A DNA stretch of 64,000 nt from Algoriphagus litoralis (GTDB lineage: Bacteria > Bacteroidota > Bacteroidia > Cytophagales > Cyclobacteriaceae), in assembly GCF_003259255.1 (NCBI RefSeq), contig NZ_QGOL01000018.1:27442-91441 (forward strand), in the 5' to 3' direction. The notes under the pieces are model-generated. The model made no database searches. It had not been told where the DNA came from and saw nothing but the letters and a program-made list of their open reading frames with translations. A program made the translations under genes and the position numbers. This document shows positions 42,873 to 51,898 of the stretch, in pieces (the first letter of the stretch is position 1; each line of letters begins with the position of its first letter).

Positions 42873-44267
42873 ATGAAAGTAAAACAGCATACTATAAAAA
42901 GACAAGTGGAACTATCCGGTGTAGGATTACACACTGGAGTAGTTTCTAATATGACTTTCCTTCCAGCACCACCCAATCATGGTATCAAGTTCCAGCGAAT
43001 TGACCTCGAAGGTCGACCTACGGTGGACGCAGACTGTGATTTGGTGGTAGATGTCTCCAGAGGAACTACCCTGGAGCAAAACGGAGCAAGAGTATATACG
43101 GTAGAGCATGTTCTGGCTGCTTTGGTAGGTCTAGAGGTAGACAATGTCCTGATCCAACTCGACGGTCCGGAGCCTCCGATCATGGATGGTTCGTCGATTC
43201 AGTTTATCGAAGTTTTGGAAGACGCCGGGTTTGAAGAACAAAATGCCCTGAGAAGATTTTTTGAAGTTCAGGAAAGCATCCAGTATAAAGATGTCGCTCG
43301 GGAAGTAGAAATGGTCGCTTTACCTACTGATAATTATCGGGTTACAGTAATGGTAGATTACAATTCCCCAGTACTGGGAAGCCAGCATGCTTCCATTACA
43401 GATATCAGTCAATTCAGAACTGAGATCGCCTCATGCCGTACGTTTTGCTTTCTTCATGAACTAGAGATGCTTTACAATTCCAACCTGATCAAAGGTGGGG
43501 ACTTGAATAATGCCATCGTCGTCGTAGACCGAGTGGTGGAAAAGGAAGAACTGGCTCATCTGGCCAAGATGTTCAACAAGCAATCGGTAGAGGTCAAGAA
43601 AGAAGGAATTCTCAATAATGTAGATCTACGCTACAGAAATGAACCCGCCCGTCACAAGCTCTTGGATGTGGTAGGAGATTTGGCGTTGGTGGGCAGACCG
43701 CTGAAAGCTCAGATCCTCGCAGCTCGTCCCGGACATGCCGCTAACGTGGCATTTGCCAAGAAGCTTAAAAGGGCTATGGAAAAAGCAGGAGCGTCACATA
43801 TCCCGCATTATGATCCCAAGCTGCCTCCAGTGATGGACATTAATCAAATCAGCAATATTTTACCCCATAGATATCCATTTCAGTTGATTGACAAAATCAT
43901 CTATCTCGATGAAAGCGTAGTGGCTGGAGTGAAAAATGTGACGATGAATGAGCCATTTTTCATGGGACACTTCCCTGGCAACCCCGTGATGCCAGGGGTA
44001 CTTCAGGTGGAAGCCATGGCGCAAACAGGTGGGATTTTAGTGTTGAGCACAGTAGATGATCCGGAAAATTACTGGACTTACTTCTTGGGGATAGAAAATT
44101 GTAAATTCAGAAAAATGGTATTGCCTGGCGATACCTTAGTTTTTAAATGTGAACTTTTGGCACCGATCCGAAGAGGAATAGCAAAAATGAAGGGTGAGGC
44201 CTATGTGGGGAACACGCTAGTTTGTGAAGCCGTGATGACTGCCAGCATAACCCGAAAAGAATCATGA
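42873..44267 (+). CDS. lpxC/fabZ: bifunctional LpxC deacetylase / FabZ dehydratase
   Basis: The 464-residue fusion begins with LpxC (~1-305): TVEHVLAALVGLEVDN with zinc-ligand H79, and ARHKLLDVVGDLAL with the HKxxD zinc site. A FabZ hotdog (~312-464) follows: LPHRYPFQLIDK with the catalytic His and GHFPGNPVMPGVLQVEAMAQ with the Glu. LpxC commits UDP-acyl-GlcNAc to lipid A, and FabZ dehydrates hydroxyacyl-ACP for fatty acid synthesis. The fusion balances the two uses of hydroxyacyl-ACP and is typical of Bacteroidota. It overlaps lpxA by 4 bases. Confidence 0.95.
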   Translation: MKVKQHTIKRQVELSGVGLHTGVVSNMTFLPAPPNHGIKFQRIDLEGRPTVDADCDLVVDVSRGTTLEQNGARVYTVEHVLAALVGLEVDNVLIQLDGPEPPIMDGSSIQFIEVLEDAGFEEQNALRRFFEVQESIQYKDVAREVEMVALPTDNYRVTVMVDYNSPVLGSQHASITDISQFRTEIASCRTFCFLHELEMLYNSNLIKGGDLNNAIVVVDRVVEKEELAHLAKMFNKQSVEVKKEGILNNVDLRYRNEPARHKLLDVVGDLALVGRPLKAQILAARPGHAANVAFAKKLKRAMEKAGASHIPHYDPKLPPVMDINQISNILPHRYPFQLIDKIIYLDESVVAGVKNVTMNEPFFMGHFPGNPVMPGVLQVEAMAQTGGILVLSTVDDPENYWTYFLGIENCKFRKMVLPGDTLVFKCELLAPIRRGIAKMKGEAYVGNTLVCEAVMTASITRKES

Positions 44268-45043
44268 TTAGCCCCTTGTCCTCCATAAATCCCGCTGCCA
44301 AATTAGGGGAAAACGTACAAGTTGATCCGTTTACTATGATCCACGAGGATGTGATTATAGGAGACAATTCATGGATTGGGTCCAATGTCACCATTTATCC
44401 CGGAGCTCGAATAGGGAAAAACTGTCGGGTATTCCCGGGAGCTGTCATCGCGGGGGTTCCTCAGGACCTGAAGTTCCAAGGCGAAGAATCTACTGTGGTC
44501 ATTGGAGACAATACCACCATCCGAGAGTGCGTGACCATCAGCAGAGGAACAGTGGATAAGCAAACCACCGTCATTGGAAGCAATTGCTTACTGATGGCCT
44601 ATGTGCACGTGGCGCATGACTGTGTCATCGGAAGCAATGTAATCATAGCCAATTCGGTCCAGATAGCAGGCCACGTTTCAATTGATGATTGGGCTATAAT
44701 CGGTGGATCAAGTGCCGTGCATCAGTTTGTCAAAGTCGGCATGCATGCCATGATTTCCGGTGGATCTTTGGTGAGAAAAGACGTCCCTCCCTTTACAAAA
44801 GCAGCGCGTGAGCCGCTTTCCTATGCAGGTGTCAACTCTTTAGGATTACGCAGAAGAGGTTTTTCCAGCGAATCCATTGCCCATATCCAGGAAGTTTACC
44901 GATACCTTTTTCTCAACAGCTTAAACAATAGCCGCGCACTGGAGGAAATCGAAGTCAATCTTCCTGCTACAAAGGAACGTGACGAAATCCTCAATTTTAT
45001 TCGCTCCTCAGAACGTGGCGTAATGAAGGGCTATATCAATTGA
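44264..45043 (+). CDS. lpxA: acyl-[ACP]-UDP-N-acetylglucosamine O-acyltransferase
   Basis: The 259-residue left-handed beta-helix protein has hexapeptide repeats, the LpxA catalytic-region segment LLMAYVHVAHDCVIGSNVIIANSVQIAGHV with the active His, and a helical C-terminus (RRRGFSSESIAHIQEVYRYLF). It catalyses the first step of lipid A synthesis. Its ATG overlaps the lpxC/fabZ stop, and an ABC ATPase gene follows after 4 bases. Confidence 0.95.
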   Translation: MISPLSSINPAAKLGENVQVDPFTMIHEDVIIGDNSWIGSNVTIYPGARIGKNCRVFPGAVIAGVPQDLKFQGEESTVVIGDNTTIRECVTISRGTVDKQTTVIGSNCLLMAYVHVAHDCVIGSNVIIANSVQIAGHVSIDDWAIIGGSSAVHQFVKVGMHAMISGGSLVRKDVPPFTKAAREPLSYAGVNSLGLRRRGFSSESIAHIQEVYRYLFLNSLNNSRALEEIEVNLPATKERDEILNFIRSSERGVMKGYIN

Positions 45044-45047
45044 ACCG

Positions 45048-45665
45048 GTGAACATCACGCTCAAGGAAGCTTCTAAACGATTTCAGTACGAGTGGATTTT
45101 TAAAAATCTCAATCTTGAACTCAATCAGGGAGATTCCCTTGCAATAACTGGAGGCAATGGATCAGGGAAATCTACCCTGCTCAAATGCATCTCCGGAGCG
45201 ATTCCCTTTACCTCTGGTCATATTACCTTCCAACAGGAGCATAAAAACCTCCCTTCAGGTGATTGGTACCAGCATTTGGCCATAGCAGCACCTTACCTGG
45301 AGCTGCCAGAGGAATTTAGCCTAAAAGAAGTAATTGATTTCCATTTTAATTTTAAGCGTCCCCTTGATCAAATTCAATCCAAGGAGTTGATTGAAATTCT
45401 TTATTTGGATCAGCACATCCACAAAGCTGTTTCGCAGTTTTCATCCGGGATGAAGCAACGCCTTAAGTTGGGAATTGCGCTTTTCTCAGATGTCCCGCTG
45501 ATCCTCCTGGATGAACCTACCTCCAACCTTGACAAAAAAGGAATCGCTTGGTATACCGACATGATCCAGAAATTTCAAAAAGATCGAATCCTGATCATTT
45601 GCTCTAATGAACCAAGAGAATATGAGTTTTGTAAACAAAAATTGGTCTTGGAAGATTTTAAGTGA
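45048..45665 (+). CDS. ABC transporter ATP-binding protein (CcmA-like)
   Basis: The 205-residue ABC ATPase has Walker A GGNGSGKSTLLK, a Q-loop region, signature SQFSSGMKQRLKLGIAL, and Walker B LILLDEPTSNLD. It starts with GTG at 45048, 4 bases after lpxA, so it is translated from the lpx operon. No membrane partner is next to it. The short single-domain form resembles CcmA-type ATPases, whose permease may lie elsewhere. The substrate is unknown. Confidence 0.85.
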   Translation: MNITLKEASKRFQYEWIFKNLNLELNQGDSLAITGGNGSGKSTLLKCISGAIPFTSGHITFQQEHKNLPSGDWYQHLAIAAPYLELPEEFSLKEVIDFHFNFKRPLDQIQSKELIEILYLDQHIHKAVSQFSSGMKQRLKLGIALFSDVPLILLDEPTSNLDKKGIAWYTDMIQKFQKDRILIICSNEPREYEFCKQKLVLEDFK

Positions 45666-45727
45666 AAATTAAGACTTTGAACTTTCGGCGATATCTTTAA
45701 TTTTACGGCAGTAATTAATTGGTTTAT

Positions 45728-46213
45728 ATGAAATTGAATTTGTGGAAAGTAGCTTTGGCTGCATTGATAGTGGTGGGAATGCAGGCATGTGGAGGGGATG
45801 ATCCTACGCCTACGCCTCCAAAAACTCCGGAACAAATTGCCACTGAGGCATTGACTGGTACTGGAACCCAATCTTGGGGTATTGCCGGAGGAGGCCGAGT
45901 GACCCGAGGAGGAAGTGATGTGACGGATCTTTATCCCACGTTTGAACTGATCTTGAATTCTGGTTCATCTAAAACCTATACTTCCAGAAATAGCAACGAT
46001 TTATTTGATTCGAATGGAAATTGGGCCTTTGCCGGGACTAATTTTGACAAAATCACCCTGACAGGAACCAAGCCTGCTGCGACAAGAGAAATGTCCTTTA
46101 CCCAATCTGGCACAGCTTTGAAACTGGTCTTTTCCATCCCTGCCCCGGGAGCTAGGATCAACGGACAATTTGCCATTGCGGGAGATTATGTTTTTGATTT
46201 GGTCAAAAAGTAA
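45728..46213 (+). CDS. small lipoprotein of unknown function
   Basis: The 161-residue protein has a lipoprotein signal (VVGMQACGGDDPTPTPPKTPEQ, Cys near residue 20), then a Thr/Pro-rich spacer and a beta-rich domain (ELILNSGSSKTYTSRNSN...MSFTQSGTALKLVFSIPAPG). It should be anchored in the outer or inner membrane facing the periplasm or the surface. I do not recognise the domain. A strong terminator follows. Confidence 0.7.
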   Translation: MKLNLWKVALAALIVVGMQACGGDDPTPTPPKTPEQIATEALTGTGTQSWGIAGGGRVTRGGSDVTDLYPTFELILNSGSSKTYTSRNSNDLFDSNGNWAFAGTNFDKITLTGTKPAATREMSFTQSGTALKLVFSIPAPGARINGQFAIAGDYVFDLVKK

Positions 46214-46234
46214 TTGGCCAAAATAAAAATCAAG

Positions 46235-46263
46235 AAAGGGAGCCGAAAAGCTCCCTTTTTTTA
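46235..46263 (+). terminator. terminator between the lipoprotein gene and mutS2
   Basis: Arms AAAGGGAGC (46235-46243) and GCTCCCTTT (46250-46258) enclose a 6-base loop, followed by a T-rich tail that runs into the mutS2 stop codon. The hairpin can serve both converging genes. Confidence 0.85.
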
Positions 46264-48648
46264 TTTCAGCGTCACTAGAGTGACTCCTGCCCCGCCTCGG
46301 TCGGCATGTTCGTCTTCCATTTTAGCTACCGTCGGCATAGCCCTGAGCAGGTTTCGGGTGATTTCCCGCAGGATTCCGTCCCCTTTGCCATGGACTATCC
46401 GTAGATTTTTGATACCGAGCATGTGGCCTTCGTCGATGAAAGTCTGGATGAGGGAAAGAATTTCTTCACCTCTTTTTCCCCGGAGATCCAAGTTGGGCGA
46501 AAAGTCCATCATCTTGGAATTGGTACTGTAATTGCCTCGGTTGGAAAGCGCCTTTTGTTCCTTTTTGACTTCAGTTTTCGAGATTTTCTCCAGACGCGAT
46601 AGCTTCACATTTGATTTTAGATCTCCGATTGCGATTTCGACATCTTTATTTTTGATGGCTACAACTTGGGCTACTGCTCCATTGTCTTTGAGCCTAACCC
46701 AATCCTCTGGACCGATCTTACCGCCTAATACCAGTATTTCAGGATCTTTGACAACGGACTTCTCTGGCTTTACTACCTTCTTAAATTCTTCCAGCTCCTG
46801 TCTCACTTGCTTAGTGATTTCCTTCTCAGCATTTCCCTCTCGGATCTCTCGGATCGTCGCTTCAATTTTTTTGTTCGTCTGATCCAGCAGGGATTTGGCT
46901 TCCTGTTTGGCTTCTTGGATGTATTTCTTTTTGGTCAATTCCAATGTTTCTTTCAGCTGATTGTATTCTTTCAGCCTGATTTGCAGTAGTCTTTCTTTTT
47001 CCTTGACCTCTTTAAGCAAACCGGAGTATTGGTTCTTTTCATTTTCCAATTGTGTCAACAATCGGTCATAACGGACTCGTTCTTCTCCGATTTGGTCTTT
47101 GGCATAGGACAAAATATCCTTTGATAGGCCAATCTTGGACGCAATCTCTAAGGCAAATGATGATCCGGGCTTCCCGATTTCAAGTTGGTATATCGGCTCC
47201 AATCGATCCACATCGTAGCGCATAGCACCATTTACCAAGCCCTGATTTTTGTTGGCAATCTGCTTCAAGTTGCCGTAGTGAGTGGTCAAAACTCCAAAAA
47301 CGCCGAGTTTATTCAGCGATAGCAATATCGATTCGGCAATCGCCCCACCAAACTGAGGTTCTGTCCCTGTTCCAAATTCATCAATGAAAAGGATGGTCTT
47401 TTTATTTGCAAACTGCGTGAAGTGCTTCATGCTCATCAAGTGCGAGCTATAGGTACTCAGGTCATTTTCCAAACTCTGCTCATCGCCTATGTCGATGAAA
47501 AAGTTGTCAAAAAGCGAGCTTTTACTATCCAGATGAACGGGGATCAACAGTCCACACTGCAGCATGTACTGGAGCAAAGCTACCGTCTTTAGCGTCACCG
47601 ATTTACCTCCGGCATTAGGCCCTGAGATCACAAGGAGTCGCTCATGGCCTCCCAGTTTTATGTCAATGGGTACAATCTTCTTTCCTTGTGCTCTTAGCGA
47701 CATCTCTAGGAGTGGATGGCGTGCCCGATTCCAATTCAGCGTTCGTTCTTTGACAATTTCAGGTTTGCAGCTATCTGTTTTCTGTGCAAATCTTGCTTTG
47801 GCTCGGATAAAATCCATCAATCCCAGGAAATTGGTCGCTTTTCGCAAAGCAGGAATAGCTGGTCTCAATCGGTCGGTCAGCCGGGTGAGAATCTTGATGA
47901 TTTCGCGACGCTCCATGTATTCGAGGTCGCGGATCTCATTATTGATATCCAGTGCCTCCTCAGGCTCCATGAACACAGTCTGTCCGGTGGCCGATTCATC
48001 GTGGATAAATCCTCGAAGCTTTCGCTTATTCTCAGCGGCAACAGGGATGACCATTCTCCCTCCTCGGATTGTCATTGAGGCATCTTCAGGCGTTAGCCCC
48101 TTTGCCCGTGCTTCTTTGAAGATGCGCTCCATCACTTTCCGCAGCCGTCCTTCCTCGTAGAGCAGTTGTGTTCGGATTAATTGGAGTTCCTTACTGGCAT
48201 TGCTTCGGATCTTACCTTTTTCGTCGATGATCAGATCAATTGCTTTGAGCAGATTCATATCCAGATCGAGCAGTAAGCCTAATAAGGCACTCAAAGTCGG
48301 ATACTTTTCTCCATGATTTTGAAAAAAAGTAACACAGCCTCGGAGCGTTTGCAGGGCTAATTTTACCTCATAGAATTCCTCCTGATCTAAGAAAGCACCT
48401 TCCAATTTGGCCTTTTCCAAAAATGGATTGAGATTCGTAAAGTTGGAATTAGGAAAAACATCTCCTGCGATTAGGATTTGTCTAAACTCCTCAGTTTGAT
48501 CCAACAGGCGCTGAACCAAGTTGTAATCGGATGAAAAAGCGACCTTTTCGACATAGTCCTGACCTAAGCTGGAAGTACATTCAGCCTTCAGTAAGTCTTT
48601 GATCTTGAGGAAATTTATTTTTTGGTCGAGATTGGAGGGGTAAAGCAT
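46261..48648 (-). CDS. mutS2: endonuclease MutS2
   Basis: The 795-residue protein has the MutS core ATPase (Walker A ISGPNAGGKSVTLKTVALLQ, FIDEFGTGTEP Walker B), a long coiled coil (~520-640), and a C-terminal Smr nuclease domain (LDLRGKRGEEIL, RIVHGKGDGILRE). It lacks the mismatch-recognition domain I of MutS. MutS2 acts on branched DNA or collided ribosomes rather than mismatch repair. It abuts the DUF4296 lipoprotein gene upstream with a one-base overlap. Confidence 0.95.
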   Translation of the reverse strand: MLYPSNLDQKINFLKIKDLLKAECTSSLGQDYVEKVAFSSDYNLVQRLLDQTEEFRQILIAGDVFPNSNFTNLNPFLEKAKLEGAFLDQEEFYEVKLALQTLRGCVTFFQNHGEKYPTLSALLGLLLDLDMNLLKAIDLIIDEKGKIRSNASKELQLIRTQLLYEEGRLRKVMERIFKEARAKGLTPEDASMTIRGGRMVIPVAAENKRKLRGFIHDESATGQTVFMEPEEALDINNEIRDLEYMERREIIKILTRLTDRLRPAIPALRKATNFLGLMDFIRAKARFAQKTDSCKPEIVKERTLNWNRARHPLLEMSLRAQGKKIVPIDIKLGGHERLLVISGPNAGGKSVTLKTVALLQYMLQCGLLIPVHLDSKSSLFDNFFIDIGDEQSLENDLSTYSSHLMSMKHFTQFANKKTILFIDEFGTGTEPQFGGAIAESILLSLNKLGVFGVLTTHYGNLKQIANKNQGLVNGAMRYDVDRLEPIYQLEIGKPGSSFALEIASKIGLSKDILSYAKDQIGEERVRYDRLLTQLENEKNQYSGLLKEVKEKERLLQIRLKEYNQLKETLELTKKKYIQEAKQEAKSLLDQTNKKIEATIREIREGNAEKEITKQVRQELEEFKKVVKPEKSVVKDPEILVLGGKIGPEDWVRLKDNGAVAQVVAIKNKDVEIAIGDLKSNVKLSRLEKISKTEVKKEQKALSNRGNYSTNSKMMDFSPNLDLRGKRGEEILSLIQTFIDEGHMLGIKNLRIVHGKGDGILREITRNLLRAMPTVAKMEDEHADRGGAGVTLVTLK

Positions 48649-49001
48649 CAGAATAAATCTCCATTTTTATCGGGTAAAGATTCCTTGACTACCAGTGAGT
48701 CAATCACCCGGGCATAGATTTGGTCCATTTTCTCGGCGTCTTCGAGGTAAAACAACATGCTGTTGATGAAAACCGAATCCATTATGCCATGTTTAATAAA
48801 TATATCTTTTTCCATCAAGGAGTATAGAACCTGAGAGGAATCGTAGGGGATCGGAAGAGAACTGACCATTCCTTCGGTCAATTGAATATCTATGAGTACG
48901 TTGACCATCTGATCCTCAGACAACACGCCCGCCGGAGCACTTCCTGAATCACAGGAAATCAGGATGATGGAAAAAAGAAAGGGTAGAATAAATCTTTTCA
49001 C
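48648..49001 (-). CDS. DUF4296 lipoprotein
   Basis: The 117-residue protein has a lipoprotein signal (FLFSIILISCDSG, Cys near residue 17) and the DUF4296 pattern VLSEDQMVNVLIDIQLTEGM...DIFIKHGIMDSVFINSMLFYLEDAEKMDQIYARVIDSL. This family is found only in Bacteroidota and has no assigned function. It overlaps the mutS2 start by one base, so the two are coupled. Confidence 0.85.
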   Translation of the reverse strand: MKRFILPFLFSIILISCDSGSAPAGVLSEDQMVNVLIDIQLTEGMVSSLPIPYDSSQVLYSLMEKDIFIKHGIMDSVFINSMLFYLEDAEKMDQIYARVIDSLVVKESLPDKNGDLF

Positions 49002-49106
49002 GGGTTAAAATTAGGTTTTTTTAACTGATAATGTCCTGACCGTTTACCTAACTCAAATTTTATAATTCAGTTCAAGACTTTAACTTAGCCAGTTCAAATC
49101 TCCGGC

Positions 49107-49985
49107 ATGGATCAGCTGTTTAGCAAGCTCAGAAAGTACGAAATAATGATCAGAAAGGTGGCAAACAACCACCTCCAAGGGGAATACCAGTCGCTTTTCA
49201 AAGGCTCAGGCCTCGAATTTGATGATCTGAGACCCTATCAATATGGGGATGACATCCGGACCATCGAATGGAAAGTATCTGCAAAGGGACACGGAACATT
49301 CGTGAAAACGTTTCGCGAAGACAAAGAACAGTCGGTTTATTTCCTTCTGGACATCTCCGGAAGTCAGGATATTGGGCAGCAGGGCAACAAAAAGATTGAT
49401 CAGGGAAAATTGATTGCCGGCGTTTTGACCCTCGCCGCAGTATACGAAGGAAGCCAGATAGGGCTGATCTCCTACTCAGACGAACAGGAAAAACTGATTC
49501 TTCCCTCAAAGGGAAGTAAGCAGGGTGTAAAAGTCATCCGGGGGATTTTTGACCACCAAAACAAAAGTCTTAAGACTAATTTGAACGGTATGTTTTCCTT
49601 TGCTCTGAATCTGATCAAAAAAAGAAGCATAATTATCATCATCTCCGATTTTATTGATCAGGATTATGAGCGATCGTTTCGGGCTTTGGCAGAGCGGCAT
49701 GATGTAGTGGCTATTCAGCTCACAGATCCCAGAGAATCGGCTCTGCCGGCATTGGGGATCATTCCTATCTATGATAAGGAGCGGGGTAAAACAACATGGG
49801 TTAATACGGCCTTTGGAAGTTTTTCGAAGAAAATATCTGAAACTTTCACCACCGAGCGGGAATATCTGAAAGACATCTGCAAAAAAAATCAGATCAATTA
49901 CCTCGCTATCGACACGACTCAGGATATTGTAGCTCCCCTGATCGATCTATTCAAGTACCGAAACAAACGAATGAAGCGTGGGTAA
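49107..49985 (+). CDS. DUF58 domain protein (Bat operon)
   Basis: The 292-residue protein has the DUF58 signature GSGLEFDDLRPYQYGDDIRTIEWKVSAK and a vWA-like core (YFLLDISGSQDIGQQ...IIIISDFIDQDYE). DUF58 proteins act with MoxR ATPases and vWA membrane proteins in the aerotolerance (Bat) operons. Here no moxR gene precedes it. It overlaps the BatD-like gene by 8 bases. Confidence 0.88.
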   Translation: MDQLFSKLRKYEIMIRKVANNHLQGEYQSLFKGSGLEFDDLRPYQYGDDIRTIEWKVSAKGHGTFVKTFREDKEQSVYFLLDISGSQDIGQQGNKKIDQGKLIAGVLTLAAVYEGSQIGLISYSDEQEKLILPSKGSKQGVKVIRGIFDHQNKSLKTNLNGMFSFALNLIKKRSIIIIISDFIDQDYERSFRALAERHDVVAIQLTDPRESALPALGIIPIYDKERGKTTWVNTAFGSFSKKISETFTTEREYLKDICKKNQINYLAIDTTQDIVAPLIDLFKYRNKRMKRG

Positions 49986-50874
49986 AATCTGGATTTTCCT
50001 TTCGGTATTTCTGATCAGCCTTTCCACTTTGGGTCAATCTGTGCAAGTGGAAGGCTACTTTACCCAAGATTCTGCCAAGCTGGGCGAACGGGTGGGGTTT
50101 GTCCTCAAGGCTCGCTATCCTGAATCCTCCCAACTAATTTTCCCGGATTCCCTCTATGACTTTTCCCCTCTGGTCCTGCTGGAGAAGAAAACTTTTATTT
50201 CTCAAACCACAGAAGGCCAGACACTGGACAGCACCGTGTACTATGTCTCTAACTTTTCGTTGGAGCCAAGTGTATTTCTCTCTTTGCCTGTGTATGAATT
50301 GAGCAGGTATGATAGCATTACTTATTTTTCAACCGAAGCGGAGCTCAAACTTAAATTGACCCTTGATTCAATTCCTGAGCAACCAGTTTTTCAGGAAAAC
50401 AATGTCTACCAACCGATTGAAACCACCTTTAACTGGCTCCTGGCGGGTTTGATTATAGGAGGAGTGATCATTCTATTGGGAGGATTTGCCTTACTTTTTG
50501 CGAAGCGAATCAAAGCGGTCTTTCAACGCAATCGGGAGAAAATACGCTGGATACAATTTGAACGAAAGTGGAAGAAACTAACTGGACTCCTCGCTCAAAA
50601 TCCTGCACTGGAACTTGCAGATGAGGTAATCGGACTTTGGAAGGGATATTTGGAGAGCATCACCGATTTGCCTTTTCAGGAATGGACCTCCAGTGAAATC
50701 GCCGAAGCTCTCGATGACAAAGAGATCTTCAAAGCGCTCCGTTCGATTGATATGATCATCTATGCAGGTAAAGAGGCCAAATCAGAGGAAGCCACAACTT
50801 ACCTTTTCGAAGTAGCAAAAATAAAATATCAGGAAAAACTAAACCAGATCAGAAATGAGAGAGCAACTCGCTGA
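49978..50874 (+). CDS. BatD-like membrane protein
   Basis: The 298-residue protein has a signal peptide (to ~20), a periplasmic beta domain (QVEGYFTQDSAKLGERVGFVLKARYP) and one membrane helix (~152-175). A cytoplasmic helical tail rich in charged residues ends it. The layout, order and overlap with the DUF58 and vWA genes mark it as a short BatD-like member. It starts with GTG at 49978 inside the end of the DUF58 gene. The function in the complex is unknown. Confidence 0.75.
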   Translation: MGKIWIFLSVFLISLSTLGQSVQVEGYFTQDSAKLGERVGFVLKARYPESSQLIFPDSLYDFSPLVLLEKKTFISQTTEGQTLDSTVYYVSNFSLEPSVFLSLPVYELSRYDSITYFSTEAELKLKLTLDSIPEQPVFQENNVYQPIETTFNWLLAGLIIGGVIILLGGFALLFAKRIKAVFQRNREKIRWIQFERKWKKLTGLLAQNPALELADEVIGLWKGYLESITDLPFQEWTSSEIAEALDDKEIFKALRSIDMIIYAGKEAKSEEATTYLFEVAKIKYQEKLNQIRNERATR

Positions 50875-51898
50875 GTTTTTTGATTGGTCATGGTTTCTCC
50901 CCGAGACCTTCAAAACCTACGAATGGGACAATCCCATCTTGCTGAACCTGCTGTGGATGATCCCATTGCTGATTCTTCTGAGAAAAGGAATCAAGTTTCT
51001 CAAGAATCCCGTTTTGGAGCTTTCCCTGCCCAAACGCGTCGCGAGAGGAAATCCTTGGACTTATTTGCGCTTGATTCCGACCGGATTTTTCTTTTTGGCT
51101 CTGATCTTTATAGTCATCGCACTAGCCCGTCCACAGCGTAGCAATGAGCGGGTGGAGCAGTTTACCGAAGGTATTGATATCCTCATGGTCATGGATATCT
51201 CCGAGTCGATGGATCTGCAGGATTTCACTCCAAATCGATTGGAGGCAGCAAAGCAAACCGCCATTGACTTCATCAACGGCCGATTTGGAGACCGGATCGG
51301 GATGGTGATTTTTGCAGGAGAAGCTTATTCACTTGCTCCTTTGACCAATGACTATGAACTGCTGACCAATCTGATTTCTGATATTTCTTTTGAAATGATC
51401 GAGCCCAAGGGCACAGCCATCGGATCGGCCATCGCAGCAGGTACCAATCGGATGAAGGAGAGCGAAACACCCTCCAAAGTCATGATTCTCCTTTCTGACG
51501 GAGAGAGCAATGCAGGAAATGTAGACCCACTTTTTGCTGCCCAACTGGCTTCTGCTTTCAATATTAAAATATATACCATTGCAGTCGGGAAAGACGGTAT
51601 GGTGCCCTATGGTACCGATTTTTTTGGCAGACCTCAAATGGTCGAAAGCTATCTGGACGAGACTACCCTGCGGGAAATCGCAAGAATCGGAAATGGGGAA
51701 TTCTACAGAGCATCAGATGGAACGACGCTCCAGCAAATTTTTGATCGGATCGACACTCTGGAAAAGGCTGAAATTCAGGAGAATCGATACAAGGAAACAG
51801 CAGATTATTACCGAATCTACCTGTTCTGGGCGATGTTGTTTTTCTTGATCTGGCTGGCATTGAAGAGTTCATTCTTCAATAATTTTCTACTTGATTGA
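50855..51898 (+). CDS. batA: BatA-type vWA domain membrane protein
   Basis: The 347-residue protein has two N-terminal membrane helices (~28-45, ~72-92) and a vWA domain with the MIDAS motif DISESM, Thr in the loop PKGTAIGSAIAAG, and Asp in LLSDGES. A C-terminal membrane helix (~322-340) ends it. BatA proteins help cells survive oxygen or redox stress and probably act as membrane-bound chaperone adaptors. BatB, BatC and BatE genes are absent here. It ends exactly where the AlkB-type gene ends on the other strand. Confidence 0.85.
   Translation: MREQLAEFFDWSWFLPETFKTYEWDNPILLNLLWMIPLLILLRKGIKFLKNPVLELSLPKRVARGNPWTYLRLIPTGFFFLALIFIVIALARPQRSNERVEQFTEGIDILMVMDISESMDLQDFTPNRLEAAKQTAIDFINGRFGDRIGMVIFAGEAYSLAPLTNDYELLTNLISDISFEMIEPKGTAIGSAIAAGTNRMKESETPSKVMILLSDGESNAGNVDPLFAAQLASAFNIKIYTIAVGKDGMVPYGTDFFGRPQMVESYLDETTLREIARIGNGEFYRASDGTTLQQIFDRIDTLEKAEIQENRYKETADYYRIYLFWAMLFFLIWLALKSSFFNNFLLD

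Noticed and set aside
47564..48160. 198-codon plus-strand frame opposite mutS2
   Set aside because: Ser/Arg-rich antisense translation of a well-supported gene.
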